Below are positions 54,994-64,000 of a stretch of 64,000 nucleotides of DNA, piece by piece; within the stretch, counting starts at the first letter, position 1; the number at the start of each line of letters is the position of its first letter. Source of the DNA: Sphingopyxis sp. OAS728 (GTDB lineage Bacteria; Pseudomonadota; Alphaproteobacteria; Sphingomonadales; Sphingomonadaceae); NCBI RefSeq assembly GCF_014873485.1, contig NZ_JADBDT010000001.1, positions 3,528,501 to 3,592,500 of the forward strand. The letters run 5' to 3'. The notes beneath the pieces were generated by a model. It did not search any database and was not told where the DNA came from. It saw nothing but the letters and a program-made list of their open reading frames with translations. A program made the position numbers and the translations under genes.

Positions 54994-56391
54994 ATGTTGC
55001 AGCAGGCTGCCCCATTGACCGCGGAACCGCCGCAGGGTTTTCGCACCGAATTCCGGGCGACGCTGGCGCTTGCGGTGCCGCTCGCTGCCGCAAACCTGCT
55101 CCAGATGCTCGTGCATGCGATCGACGTAATCTTTGTGGCGCGGCTCGGCGACGCCGCGCTCGCCGCATCGTCGCTCGGGGTTGCGATCTTCGGGCTGTTG
55201 CTCTGGACGGGCACGGGGTTGATCGGGGCTTCCGCGCCGTTGATCGCCGCCGAGCTCGGGCGCCGCAAGCATGCGGTGCGCGAGGTGCGGCGCACCGTAC
55301 GCATGGCGCTGTGGCTTTCGGCGCTGATTTCGCTGGTCTTCATGGGTATTTGCGCGGCCGGCGGCCCGATCATGATCGCTACCGGGCAGCCCGCCGAAAC
55401 CTCGGCGCGCGCCGCGAGCTTCCTGCTGATCCTGATGTGGGGCCTGTTTCCGATGATCGCGGCGGCGGTGCTGCGCATCTTCGTCTCGGCGCTCGGCCGG
55501 CCGACGATTGCGACCGCAATCACTTTCGGCGCTCTCTTCGTCAACGCGCTCGGCAACTGGATGCTGGTCTTCGGAAATCTCGGCATGCCCGCGCTCGGCC
55601 TGCACGGTTCGGCAATTTCCAGCGTGACGACGAGCGCGCTGATGCTGCTTGCCTATGTCGTCGTCATCCAGACCGACCGGCGGCTGCGGCGTTATCATCT
55701 GTTCGGCAATTTGTGGCGGCCCGAATGGGCGCGCTTTTTCGACATGCTGCGCATCGGTACGCCGATCAGCCTGACGATCCTCGCCGAGGCGGGGCTGTTC
55801 ACCGGCGCCGCCTTCCTGATGGGACGGATCGGCGAGGCGGAACTTGCCGGGCACACGATCGCGCTCCAGGTCGCCGCGCTGACCTTCCAGATCCCGTTCG
55901 GGGTCGCGCAGACGGCGACGATCCGCGTCGGCCTTGCCTATGGCGCGCGCGACCGCCGCGCGATCGGCCATGCCGGCTTTGCCTCGCTTGCTCTCGGCAT
56001 CGGCTTCATGGCGTTCATGGCGCTGCTGATTTGGCTGTTTCCGTCGCTCGTACTGTCGATCTATGTCGACGTCGACGCGGCGCGCAACGCGGCGATGGTC
56101 GGTTTTGCCCTGCAATTCCTCGTCGTCGCCGCCGCCTTCCAGCTCTTCGACGGCGCACAGGCGGTTGCTGCGGGCGTGCTGCGCGGATTGCAGGATACGC
56201 GTACGCCGATGATCATCGCAATCTGCGGCTACTGGCTAGCCGGCTATGGTACCGCAATCTACCTCGGTTTCTGGACCCCGCTCGCCGGTGTGGGCGTGTG
56301 GATCGGTCTTGCGGTGGGGCTCGTCGTCGTGGCTGCGCTGTTGATTCTGCGATGGCGGATGCGCGCTCGTCTTGGCCTCCTTCCGGCCTGA
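54994..56391 (+). CDS. MATE family multidrug/metabolite exporter
   Basis: 465 residues with about twelve hydrophobic helices in two similar halves. The N-terminal LALAVPLAAANLLQMLVHAIDVIFVARLGDAALAA block is the MATE/NorM signature, and the second half repeats IGTPISLTILAEAGLFTGAAFLMGRIGEAELAGH. MATE proteins export cationic compounds using proton or sodium gradients. The substrate is unknown. It is not clearly in an operon with its neighbours. Confidence 0.92.
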   Translation: MLQQAAPLTAEPPQGFRTEFRATLALAVPLAAANLLQMLVHAIDVIFVARLGDAALAASSLGVAIFGLLLWTGTGLIGASAPLIAAELGRRKHAVREVRRTVRMALWLSALISLVFMGICAAGGPIMIATGQPAETSARAASFLLILMWGLFPMIAAAVLRIFVSALGRPTIATAITFGALFVNALGNWMLVFGNLGMPALGLHGSAISSVTTSALMLLAYVVVIQTDRRLRRYHLFGNLWRPEWARFFDMLRIGTPISLTILAEAGLFTGAAFLMGRIGEAELAGHTIALQVAALTFQIPFGVAQTATIRVGLAYGARDRRAIGHAGFASLALGIGFMAFMALLIWLFPSLVLSIYVDVDAARNAAMVGFALQFLVVAAAFQLFDGAQAVAAGVLRGLQDTRTPMIIAICGYWLAGYGTAIYLGFWTPLAGVGVWIGLAVGLVVVAALLILRWRMRARLGLLPA

Positions 56392-56425
56392 CGCAAAAAC
56401 TTCGCACGAATCTTGTAGCGCGGCG

Positions 56426-56490
56426 CTTGACGCCTATCTGACTCCCACCCATATGGCCGACTGTTAGCACTCGCACCCTGTGAGTGCTAA
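56426..56490 (+). promoter_or_regulatory. groES promoter with CIRCE operator and heat-shock sigma motif
   Basis: A perfect CIRCE element TTAGCACTC-N9-GAGTGCTAA lies at 56464-56490 for repressor HrcA. Just upstream, CTTG (56426-56429) and CCCATAT (56448-56454), 18 bases apart, fit an alphaproteobacterial RpoH promoter. TTGACG...CATATG with a 17-base spacer may also serve the housekeeping sigma. Confidence 0.9.
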
Positions 56491-56522
56491 ACGACATCAT
56501 TTCCATCTCTGGAGGGATTTCC

Positions 56523-58536
<2,014 letters not shown>

Positions 58537-58571
58537 GTCCAAACCGTTCGGCGCTCAGCCAATGAGAAACG

Positions 58572-58605
58572 GGGCCGGGGGAGCAATCCTCCGGCCCTTT
58601 TCTTT
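58572..58605 (+). terminator. Terminator after groEL
   Basis: GGGCCGGGGG and CCTCCGGCCC pair with one G-U pair around an AGCAAT loop, followed by TTTTCTTT. It separates the heat-shock operon from the glutaminyl cyclase gene. Confidence 0.8.
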
Positions 58606-58668
58606 GGTGGCGAAACAGGGGCGGCGGGACATTGCCAGTTCAGGCAATGCGGCATAGCTAGGGCGGTG

Positions 58669-59424
58669 ATGATGCTCCTCCTCGCTCTCGCAATGCTCGC
58701 CGACCCTGTGGTCCAGCCGCCGCCGATCGAGCGCTGCGGCTACAGGATCGTCCAGACCTTCCCGCACGATGCCACCAGCTTCACGCAGGGGTTGTTCTGG
58801 GAGGACGGGCATCTGTACGAGGCCACCGGCCAATATGGGCAGTCCCGCGTGGCGCGACTCGACCTTCAAACCGGCAAGGCGCTGGCCGAGACGAAGCTGC
58901 CGGCGGACCAGTTCGGCGAAGGCATTACGCGCTGGGGAAACCAGATTATCGGCGTGACCTGGCAGGGCGGCATCGGCAACCGCTGGTCGATCAAGGATTT
59001 GAAGCCCGTCGGCACCTTCAAATATGAAGGCGAGGGCTGGGGCCTGACGATGGTCGGGGACAGTCTCGTGCTCAGCGACGGGACGCCCGACCTGCGCTTT
59101 TTCGACCCCGCGACGATGAAGGAGCAGAAGCGCGTCACGGTGCGCTTCGGCGACCGGCCGATCCCGATGATCAACGAGCTCGAGACGATCGACGGGCAGA
59201 TCTGGGCCAATGTGTGGATGACCGATTTCATCCTCCGTATCGATCCCGTCACCGGCAATGTCGTCTCGCTCGTCGACCTGTCGACGCTCAAGGCCGATGC
59301 CGGCGTGAGCGGGACTGACAGCGTGCTCAACGGCATTGCGTGGGACGCAAAGAAGAAGCGCTTGTTCGTTACGGGCAAGAACTGGCCGAAACTCTACGAA
59401 ATCGCATTGGCGGACTGCCGCTAG
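58669..59424 (+). CDS. Glutaminyl-peptide cyclotransferase
   Basis: 251 residues from ATG at 58669; GTG at 58666 is possible. A short hydrophobic N-terminus may be a signal sequence. The plant/bacterial type QC is a beta propeller with the blocks PHDATSFTQGLFWEDGHLYEATG, SDGTPDLRFFDP, INELETIDGQIWANVW and SVLNGIAWDAKKKRLFVTGKNWPKLYEI. It turns N-terminal glutamine to pyroglutamate. Its last four bases overlap the end of the opposite-strand DJ-1 gene. Confidence 0.92.
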   Translation: MMLLLALAMLADPVVQPPPIERCGYRIVQTFPHDATSFTQGLFWEDGHLYEATGQYGQSRVARLDLQTGKALAETKLPADQFGEGITRWGNQIIGVTWQGGIGNRWSIKDLKPVGTFKYEGEGWGLTMVGDSLVLSDGTPDLRFFDPATMKEQKRVTVRFGDRPIPMINELETIDGQIWANVWMTDFILRIDPVTGNVVSLVDLSTLKADAGVSGTDSVLNGIAWDAKKKRLFVTGKNWPKLYEIALADCR

Positions 59425-60101
59425 GCGCTCGTTAGTGCCGCCTCCATCCGCGCCGCTGCGGCGTCATAGACATGGTCTTTCAACCCCGCGGTGATCGCCT
59501 TGGGCGCGCGGTCGGGATGGCCGCCGGCAAAGGGCGGCGCGGGGTCATATTCGATCGCGAGCTGGATCGCCTGCGCCATCGCATCTCCCCGCAGCCGCGC
59601 GATCAAGCTCAGCGCGAAGTCGAGCCCCGACGTAACACCGCCGCTCGTGACGAGATTACCGTCCTCGACAACACGCGCCTTTGCGTGTTCGGCGCCGACG
59701 AGCGGCAGCAGATGCGTGTAGGCCCAGTGCGTAGTGGCGCGCTTGCCCGCGAGCAGTCCGGCGCGGCCAAGCAGGAAGGCGCCGGTGCAGACGCTCGTCA
59801 CCCATTGCGCGCCGGCAGCCTGCCGCGCGATGAAATCGATCGTCGCGGCGTCGCCCAGTGCGTCGGCGACGCCGTGGCCGCCGGGGATGCAAAGGATGTC
59901 GGCCTGCGGCGCGCTCGCGAAATCATGCGTCGGAACGATCGCAAAGCCGCTGTCGGTCAGGATCGGTTCGCGGTTGGCGGCTGCCCCGACGAGCGTCGCG
60001 CCGGGCATGCGCGATAACGCCTGTGCAGGCGCGGTGAAGTCGAGCTGGGTGATGCCGGGAAAGAGCAGGAAGACGATGTTGGTGGCGGGCGTATCGGTCA
60101 T
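59421..60101 (-). CDS. DJ-1/PfpI family protein (isonitrile hydratase-like)
   Basis: 226 residues, ATG at 60101 with a GAGGGG site. The DJ-1 fold has the nucleophilic cysteine in VTSVCTGAFLLG and the conserved acidic residue in the LFPGITQLDFTAPAQAL strand. The form resembles isonitrile hydratase or the N-terminal half of AraC-like regulators without the DNA-binding part. The substrate is unknown. It lies alone and converges with the glutaminyl cyclase gene. Confidence 0.88.
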   Translation of the reverse strand: MTDTPATNIVFLLFPGITQLDFTAPAQALSRMPGATLVGAAANREPILTDSGFAIVPTHDFASAPQADILCIPGGHGVADALGDAATIDFIARQAAGAQWVTSVCTGAFLLGRAGLLAGKRATTHWAYTHLLPLVGAEHAKARVVEDGNLVTSGGVTSGLDFALSLIARLRGDAMAQAIQLAIEYDPAPPFAGGHPDRAPKAITAGLKDHVYDAAAARMEAALTSA

Positions 60102-60249
60102 GCGGATGTCCCCTCGTTGGCAGTGGATCACCCAGGCGCGCGGCTCATGACGGCCTGCCGGCCAGCCCCGCTTCCCGATGGGATCCCATCTTCAGCGCCA
60201 GTCGCGGAGCGCGCCCAGTCTAGTCTCCCGGTGCGATGAGGGGAAGGCG

Positions 60250-60462
60250 CTATTTGCCGGTCTTCGCCGGTTCCTCCGCCGCCTTGCCCGTTTCGGGCGG
60301 CGAAATACTGTCGCGGCTTTCGAGCATCTCGGCGGCATCGTCGAGCGCCTTCGCCTCGCTTACCGTCACCCCGCCGGGGCCAGGTTCGTTATCGGTGCGA
60401 CTGCACCCCGTCGTCAGGACCAGCATTGCGAGCGCGGCGCTCGCCGTCCGAAGGTCGATCAT
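60250..60462 (-). CDS. Small lipoprotein
   Basis: 70 residues with a lipobox (VLTTGCSRT) giving a lipid-anchored 50-residue mature peptide. That peptide is rich in Asp/Glu/Pro/Lys, with no recognisable domain (AKALDDAAEMLESRDS helix, then PPETGKAAEEPAKTGK). No function is inferred. It is the last of three consecutive minus-strand small lipoproteins but is separated from the second by a strong terminator. Confidence 0.75.
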   Translation of the reverse strand: MIDLRTASAALAMLVLTTGCSRTDNEPGPGGVTVSEAKALDDAAEMLESRDSISPPETGKAAEEPAKTGK

Positions 60463-60477
60463 TCACGCGCTCCCACG

Positions 60478-60509
60478 AAAAAGGGCTCCATCCGAGGTGG
60501 ATGGAGCCC
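60478..60509 (-). terminator. Strong terminator after the Ala-rich lipoprotein gene at 60539
   Basis: GGGCTCCATCC (60483-60493) and GGATGGAGCCC (60499-60509) form a perfect 11-bp stem. On the minus strand it is followed by five T residues. Confidence 0.9.
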
Positions 60510-60538
60510 CATTATCAGCCCGAAGGCGTACCGACGAC

Positions 60539-60868
60539 TTACTTCTTGTCGTTGGCTTCGGCCTTCTTCGTTTCTTCGGCGATCTTTTCGCCAGCCTTGT
60601 CGGCGGCTTCGCCAGCGGCGTTCACCGTGCCTTCGACGGCGTTGCCGGCCTTGTCGGCCGCAGCAGCGGTCGCGTCGGCGGCTTCGTCGGCCGCAGCAGC
60701 GGTCGCATCGGCAGCGCCAGCAGCGGCATCGGCGGCGGCGTCGCCAGCGGCGGCGGCGTCATCGGCAGCCGAGGTCGCGGTTTCCGAAGCGGCATCCTGG
60801 GTCTTTTCCGAGCAGGCGGCGAGGCTGAAGGCCGCGGCGGCCATCGAGGCGATGATGATTTTGCGCAT
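60539..60868 (-). CDS. Alanine-rich small lipoprotein A
   Basis: 109 residues from MRKIIIASMAAAAFSLAAC, with lipobox LAAC. The mature part is a low-complexity Ala/Asp/Glu/Lys helix with repeating AADATAAAADEAADATAAAADKA units and a Lys-rich end (KAGEKIAEETKKAEAND). It is clearly related in style to the gene at 61050. It may coat the periplasm or bind peptidoglycan as a spacer. A GGAAC-N17-GGTT promoter-like sequence lies upstream. Confidence 0.78.
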   Translation of the reverse strand: MRKIIIASMAAAAFSLAACSEKTQDAASETATSAADDAAAAGDAAADAAAGAADATAAAADEAADATAAAADKAGNAVEGTVNAAGEAADKAGEKIAEETKKAEANDKK

Positions 60869-60943
60869 GATATTCCTTTCGAAAACAATGACCGGGCGGC
60901 CGGTCATTAGGACTGAGAGTTAACGGTGGATCAGGAGCTTGGC

Positions 60944-60969
60944 AACCGCGCCCGATTGATACCTGTTCC
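60944..60969 (-). promoter_or_regulatory. EcfG-like promoter of lipoprotein A
   Basis: On the minus strand GGAAC (60969-60965), 17 bases, then GGTT (60947-60944) is one mismatch from GGAAC-N16/17-CGTT. The gene starts at 60868, a normal distance. Confidence 0.5.
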
Positions 60970-60975
60970 GAACGA

Positions 60976-61006
60976 AAAAGGGGCCACCGGCGAACCGGCG
61001 ACCCCC
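60976..61006 (-). terminator. Terminator after lipoprotein B
   Basis: GGGGCCACCGG and CCGGCGACCCC pair around CGAA with two mismatches. On the minus strand the stem is followed by TTTTTCGTT. It separates the two Ala-rich lipoprotein genes. Confidence 0.65.
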
Positions 61007-61049
61007 TCTTGTCTTTGACATTTCTTCGGCTCGAAAAGCCGAAAAATGC

Positions 61050-61382
61050 TTACTTCTTGGCTTCTTCCATCGCGCCCTTGGCGGCGTCCGAAGCTTCCTT
61101 GGCAGCGTCAGCAGCTTCGGTAGCCTTGTCGGTCGCCTTGGCAGCGTCGCCAGCAGCGGCGGCATCGCCAGCAGCGTCGGCAGCGGCACCGGCTTCGCCA
61201 GCAGCAGCGGCGGTCGCGTCGGCGGCGCCTTCAGCCGCTTCCATCGCGCCGTCAGCAGCGCCTTCGACGGTCGCAGCAGCGTCTTCGGTTGCAGCAGCCG
61301 TGTCATCGGCAGCCTTTTCGGCGCAAGCAGCGAGGCCCATCGAGGCGGCGAGGACGAGCGACAGAGTGATCGATTTCTTCAT
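61050..61382 (-). CDS. Alanine-rich small lipoprotein B
   Basis: 110 residues from MKKSITLSLVLAASMGLAAC, with lipobox LAAC. The mature part is almost entirely Ala with regularly spaced Asp/Glu/Lys/Gly (EGAADATAAAAGEAGAAADAAGD) and ends EASDAAKGAMEEAKK. It is a paralogue, by composition and plan, of the gene at 60539; identity is hard to judge because both are low complexity. Tandem arrangement suggests duplication. Confidence 0.78.
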   Translation of the reverse strand: MKKSITLSLVLAASMGLAACAEKAADDTAAATEDAAATVEGAADGAMEAAEGAADATAAAAGEAGAAADAAGDAAAAGDAAKATDKATEAADAAKEASDAAKGAMEEAKK

Positions 61383-61583
61383 TTGGGAATACCCCTCTCG
61401 GTTTGAACTGACCGATCGGCACAGGAACTGATCTATCCCGAAATATGCCAATCGCGCGCAGAATTACCGCCTCGCGGAATCGCGTGCAACGCCCTTTTTG
61501 TGCGAGCCCCGGTGTTTCGTCCGAATTCGGTCTCGGTCTGGGGACGCGTGGCGGAAATTGTGGTGCGGCGCTTGGTTGACCAG

Positions 61584-61603
61584 ATATAAAGAAAGCTTTA
61601 TAT
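61584..61603. promoter_or_regulatory. Inverted repeat operator of sahR-metF-metH
   Basis: ATATAAAG-N4-CTTTATAT is a perfect 8-4-8 repeat. It sits immediately before the GTG start region of the ArsR-type regulator and probably binds it in autoregulation. It overlaps the likely transcription start or ribosome site. Confidence 0.75.
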
Positions 61604-61605
61604 GT

Positions 61606-62598
61606 GTGTCCGTGAGCGAGCTAATCGACATTTTCCGTGCCTTGGCGGACCCGACGCGACTGCGAGTCGTGGCGCTTTTGCGCGAAATGGAGCTGGCAAT
61701 CGGCGAATTGGCGGTCGTGCTCGACCAGAGCCAGCCGCGCGTCTCGCGCCATGTCCGGATCCTGGTCGAGGCCGGGATCGTCGAACGGCGACGCGAGGGG
61801 AGCTGGGTTTTCCTGCGGATTGCCGAAAACGGACCGGTCGCCGGGATTATCGGGCAGGCTGAAAAATGGCCATTTTCGGCGCGCGAGGCGCTGGTCATCG
61901 CGCATGATGCGCGGCGCCTGACCGCGGTGCGCGACGAACGCGCCGCAGCGGCCGAACGCTATTTCGCCGAACATGCCGACGAGTGGGACGCGATCCGGTC
62001 GCGGCATATCGCCGAGAGCGAGGTCGAAGCGGCGATGCTGGCGATGATGCACAACCGCCGGCTCGGCCACCTGCTCGATATCGGCACCGGCACCGGGCGG
62101 ATGGCGGAAATTTTCGCGCCGACCGCGCGCCGCATCACCGCGCTCGATCGCAGCCCCGAAATGCTGCGGATCGCGCGCGCCAAGCTCGCGGGGCAACCGA
62201 TTCCGGTCGACCTGCTGCAGGGCGATTTCCTGAACCTGCCGGTCGCCGATGCGAGCGTCGACAGTATTGTCATTCACCAGGCGCTCCACTTCGCGCACGA
62301 ACCCGACCGGGTGATCGCCGAAGCGAGCCGCGTGCTGCGCGGCGGCGGCCATTTGCTCGTCGTCGACTTTGCGCCGCACGAGGATGAGGAGCTGCGCAAT
62401 TTTGCTGCGCACGCACGCCTTGGCTTTTCGGACGCGCAGATCCGCGGCTGGTTCGCCTCGGCGGGCCTGCTGCTGGAAAATACACAGACGCTCGAAGGCG
62501 GGGAGCTGGCCGTGAAGCTATGGCTCGGCCGCCGTCGCAGCGATGAAGATCAACCCACCGTCCCCGGTGACGGACAAAGTAAAAGGCTTGCGGCATGA
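61606..62598 (+). CDS. sahR: ArsR-family regulator fused to SAM-dependent methyltransferase (SahR-like)
   Basis: 330 residues from GTG at 61606 (GTG at 61612 equally possible). Residues 1-85 are an ArsR winged helix (IFRALADPTRLRVVALLREMELAIGELAVVLDQSQPRVSRHVRILVEAGIV). Residues 145-280 are a Rossmann methyltransferase-like domain with LLDIGTGTGRMAEIFAP. SahR proteins of this layout are known repressors of methionine genes that sense S-adenosylhomocysteine. The downstream metF and metH genes and the palindrome at the start support this role. Confidence 0.87.
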   Translation: MSVSELIDIFRALADPTRLRVVALLREMELAIGELAVVLDQSQPRVSRHVRILVEAGIVERRREGSWVFLRIAENGPVAGIIGQAEKWPFSAREALVIAHDARRLTAVRDERAAAAERYFAEHADEWDAIRSRHIAESEVEAAMLAMMHNRRLGHLLDIGTGTGRMAEIFAPTARRITALDRSPEMLRIARAKLAGQPIPVDLLQGDFLNLPVADASVDSIVIHQALHFAHEPDRVIAEASRVLRGGGHLLVVDFAPHEDEELRNFAAHARLGFSDAQIRGWFASAGLLLENTQTLEGGELAVKLWLGRRRSDEDQPTVPGDGQSKRLAA

Positions 62599-63536
62599 CG
62601 TCGAATTTGAACTCGTTGGCGGAGGCGCGCCGTGCCGCAGCATCGCCGCTGTTCGCCAATCTCGAAGGCGATATCGGCGTCAGCTTCGAATTTTTCCCGC
62701 CGAAGACCGAGAAGATGGAAGCGCAGCTGTGGGACACGTTCCGCACGCTCGAGCCGCTGGGTCCGAGCTTCGTTTCGGTTACCTATGGCGCGGGCGGATC
62801 GACGCGCGAGCGCACCCATGCGACCGTCGCGCGTATCGCCGCCGAAAGCCGCGTTCCGCCAGCCGCGCACCTGACCTGCGTCGAGGCCTCGCGCGCCGAG
62901 ATCAATGAAGTGGCAGAGGCTTATTGGGAAGCCGGGGTGCGCCATATCGTCGCGCTGCGTGGCGACGTTCCGGGCGGCGAGCCCTATCGTGCGCATCCCG
63001 ATGGTTATGCCAATGCGATCGAACTGGTCGCCGGGCTGAAGGCGATCGCGCCGTTCGACATTTCGGTCGCCGCCTATCCCGAAACGCATCCCGATGCGAC
63101 ATGCGCCGAAGCCGACCTCGACAACCTCAAGCGCAAGCTCGACGCCGGCGCGACGCGCGCGATCACGCAATTCTTTTTCTCGCCCGATAGCTTCCTGCGC
63201 TTTCGCGATACTGCCGCGGCGGCGGGCATCGACGCGCCGATCATTCCCGGCATCCTGCCCGTGTCGAACGTGTCGCAGACGCGCCGCATGGCCGACATGT
63301 GCGGCACCGCGATCCCGGCGTGGATGGTGTCGCTGTTCGACGGACTCGACGATCACCCCGCCGCGCGCCAGCTCGTCGCGGCGACGATAGCCGCCGAAAT
63401 GTGTCGCCGCTTGTATGCGGGCGGCGTGCGAGATTTCCATTTCTACACGCTCAACCGTGCCGAACTCAGCTATGCCATCTGCCACCTTCTGGGCTTGCGT
63501 CCGCGGGTGGCGCCCGCGACGGAGAAAGCAGCATGA
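62595..63536 (+). CDS. metF: Methylenetetrahydrofolate reductase
   Basis: 313 residues, full length. The FAD TIM barrel shows FEFFPPKTEKMEAQLWDT, SVTYGAGGSTRERT, HLTCVEASRAEI, VALRGDVPGG, ISVAAYPETHPDA and ITQFFFSPDSFLRF. MetF makes 5-methyl-THF for methionine synthase. ATG overlaps the sahR stop codon (ATGA), and the next gene overlaps the metF stop codon in the same way. Confidence 0.97.
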   Translation: MTSNLNSLAEARRAAASPLFANLEGDIGVSFEFFPPKTEKMEAQLWDTFRTLEPLGPSFVSVTYGAGGSTRERTHATVARIAAESRVPPAAHLTCVEASRAEINEVAEAYWEAGVRHIVALRGDVPGGEPYRAHPDGYANAIELVAGLKAIAPFDISVAAYPETHPDATCAEADLDNLKRKLDAGATRAITQFFFSPDSFLRFRDTAAAAGIDAPIIPGILPVSNVSQTRRMADMCGTAIPAWMVSLFDGLDDHPAARQLVAATIAAEMCRRLYAGGVRDFHFYTLNRAELSYAICHLLGLRPRVAPATEKAA

Positions 63537-64000
63537 CCGCCCGTGAAGCTTTGATGGCCGCCGCGAAGGACCGCATCCTGATCACGGATGGCGCGTTCGG
63601 GACCGAAATCCAGAACTGGAAATTGTCCGAGGCCGACTATGCCGGCACGCTGGGGCTCGCGCATGACCAGAAGGGGAATAACGACATCCTCGCGCTGACC
63701 GCTCCGCACGTGCCGGAGAGCATCCATCGCGCCTATTTCGAGGCGGGGGCGGACATTGCAGAGACGAACACCTTCAGCGCCAACCGGATCAGCCAGGCCG
63801 ATTATGGCGCCGAACATTTGGTGCGCGAAATCAATGTCGAGAGTGCGCGGCTGGCGCGGCGGATCGCCGACGAGTTTCAGGCGAAGGATGGTCGTCCGCG
63901 TTTCGTGGCGGGCGCGATCGGCCCGACCAACAAGACGCTGTCGCTGTCGCCCGACGTCAACGATCCCGGGTTTCGCGAGATCGACTTCGAGTATCTGAAA
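63533..64000 (+). CDS. metH: Methionine synthase, homocysteine-binding N-terminal part (3' truncated)
   Basis: 156 codons visible up to the window edge. The homocysteine methyltransferase domain begins MTAREALMAAAKDRILITDG, followed by GAFGTEIQNWKL and HVPESIHRAYFEAGADIAETNTFSANR, then AGAIGPTNKTLSLSPDVNDPGFR. It matches the N-terminus of MetH or a separate homocysteine methyltransferase subunit, as in relatives where MetH is split; the window ends before this can be told. It overlaps metF by four bases and is regulated with it. Confidence 0.92.
   Translation, partial: MTAREALMAAAKDRILITDGAFGTEIQNWKLSEADYAGTLGLAHDQKGNNDILALTAPHVPESIHRAYFEAGADIAETNTFSANRISQADYGAEHLVREINVESARLARRIADEFQAKDGRPRFVAGAIGPTNKTLSLSPDVNDPGFREIDFEYLK

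Noticed and set aside
54957..56441. 494-codon plus-strand frame in another phase over the MATE gene
   Set aside because: The MATE frame has clear membrane helices; this one is arginine/alanine-rich noise.
60600..61350. Repeated GCAGCAGCGGTCGC-type units resembling a CRISPR array
   Set aside because: The repeats are Ala codon runs inside lipoprotein genes, uneven in length and without spacers.
61602..61862. ATG-started 86-codon frame at the start of sahR
   Set aside because: It is out of frame with the ArsR domain; the GTG starts at 61606 or 61612 fit the domain and operator.

Overview
The window is a high-GC alphaproteobacterial chromosome segment. It most likely comes from the Sphingomonadales, and Sphingopyxis or a close relative is the best guess from overall resemblance. 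Supporting features are a serine palmitoyltransferase with its dedicated acyl carrier protein (sphingolipid makers), a NepR/PhyR general stress response pair, a Coq4-type ubiquinone protein, a SahR-metF-metH methionine locus and a groESL operon under a CIRCE element. No rRNA or tRNA gene, insertion sequence, integrase or CRISPR array was recognised. One gene is cut at each end (M28 peptidase at the left, metH at the right).

Layout. 1-7 kb: M28 peptidase, type II DAHP synthase (minus strand), a two-helix membrane protein with a cNMP-type domain, and an overlapping string of ArsC-like, glycerophosphodiesterase and aldo-keto reductase genes, then panB. 7-11.5 kb: the conserved set YfgM-like, bamB, der, then a TusA-like gene and an orphan Hpt protein. 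11.4-17.8 kb: DUF418 membrane protein, coq4, DUF72 protein, purL and two small or membrane genes. 17.8-21.5 kb: xseB, ispA, coaD, cyclophilin, queA. 21.5-32 kb: an accessory-looking block between queA and tgt, two genes that are often neighbours. It holds an AT-rich leader, two paralogous secreted pilins, a PapD-like chaperone, an outer-membrane usher and a tip-like subunit. An opposite-strand pair follows (a PilZ-XRE fusion regulator and a fourth pilin-like protein), then a PAS-GGDEF-EAL-PilZ enzyme and a hemerythrin protein behind a perfect EcfG-type promoter. 32-40.4 kb: tgt, divergent nepR and phyR, glnE, bcp, DUF455, an M23 peptidase, an ErpA-like protein and exonuclease III. 40.4-48.2 kb: a 34-bp perfect inverted repeat, a DUF1501/DUF1800 pair, an acetyltransferase-like protein, a desaturase and lptF-lptG. 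48.3-54.2 kb: a lipid region with a DAG-kinase-family lipid kinase, a Tam41-like nucleotidyltransferase, a hybrid histidine kinase, spt and its ACP. 54.3-64 kb: a lone Pycsar-effector-like membrane protein, a MATE exporter, groES-groEL, a glutaminyl cyclase, a DJ-1 family protein, three small lipoproteins and sahR-metF-metH.

The most interesting inferred systems are three. The first is a chaperone-usher pilus island whose neighbours carry three c-di-GMP-type domain sets (PilZ-XRE, GGDEF-EAL, PilZ), suggesting that c-di-GMP controls surface attachment. The second is a candidate phospholipid or sphingolipid activation pair, a lipid kinase followed by a Tam41-like cytidylyltransferase, near the sphingolipid synthase. 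The third is a local general stress response node with a lone nepR, phyR and three EcfG-like promoters.
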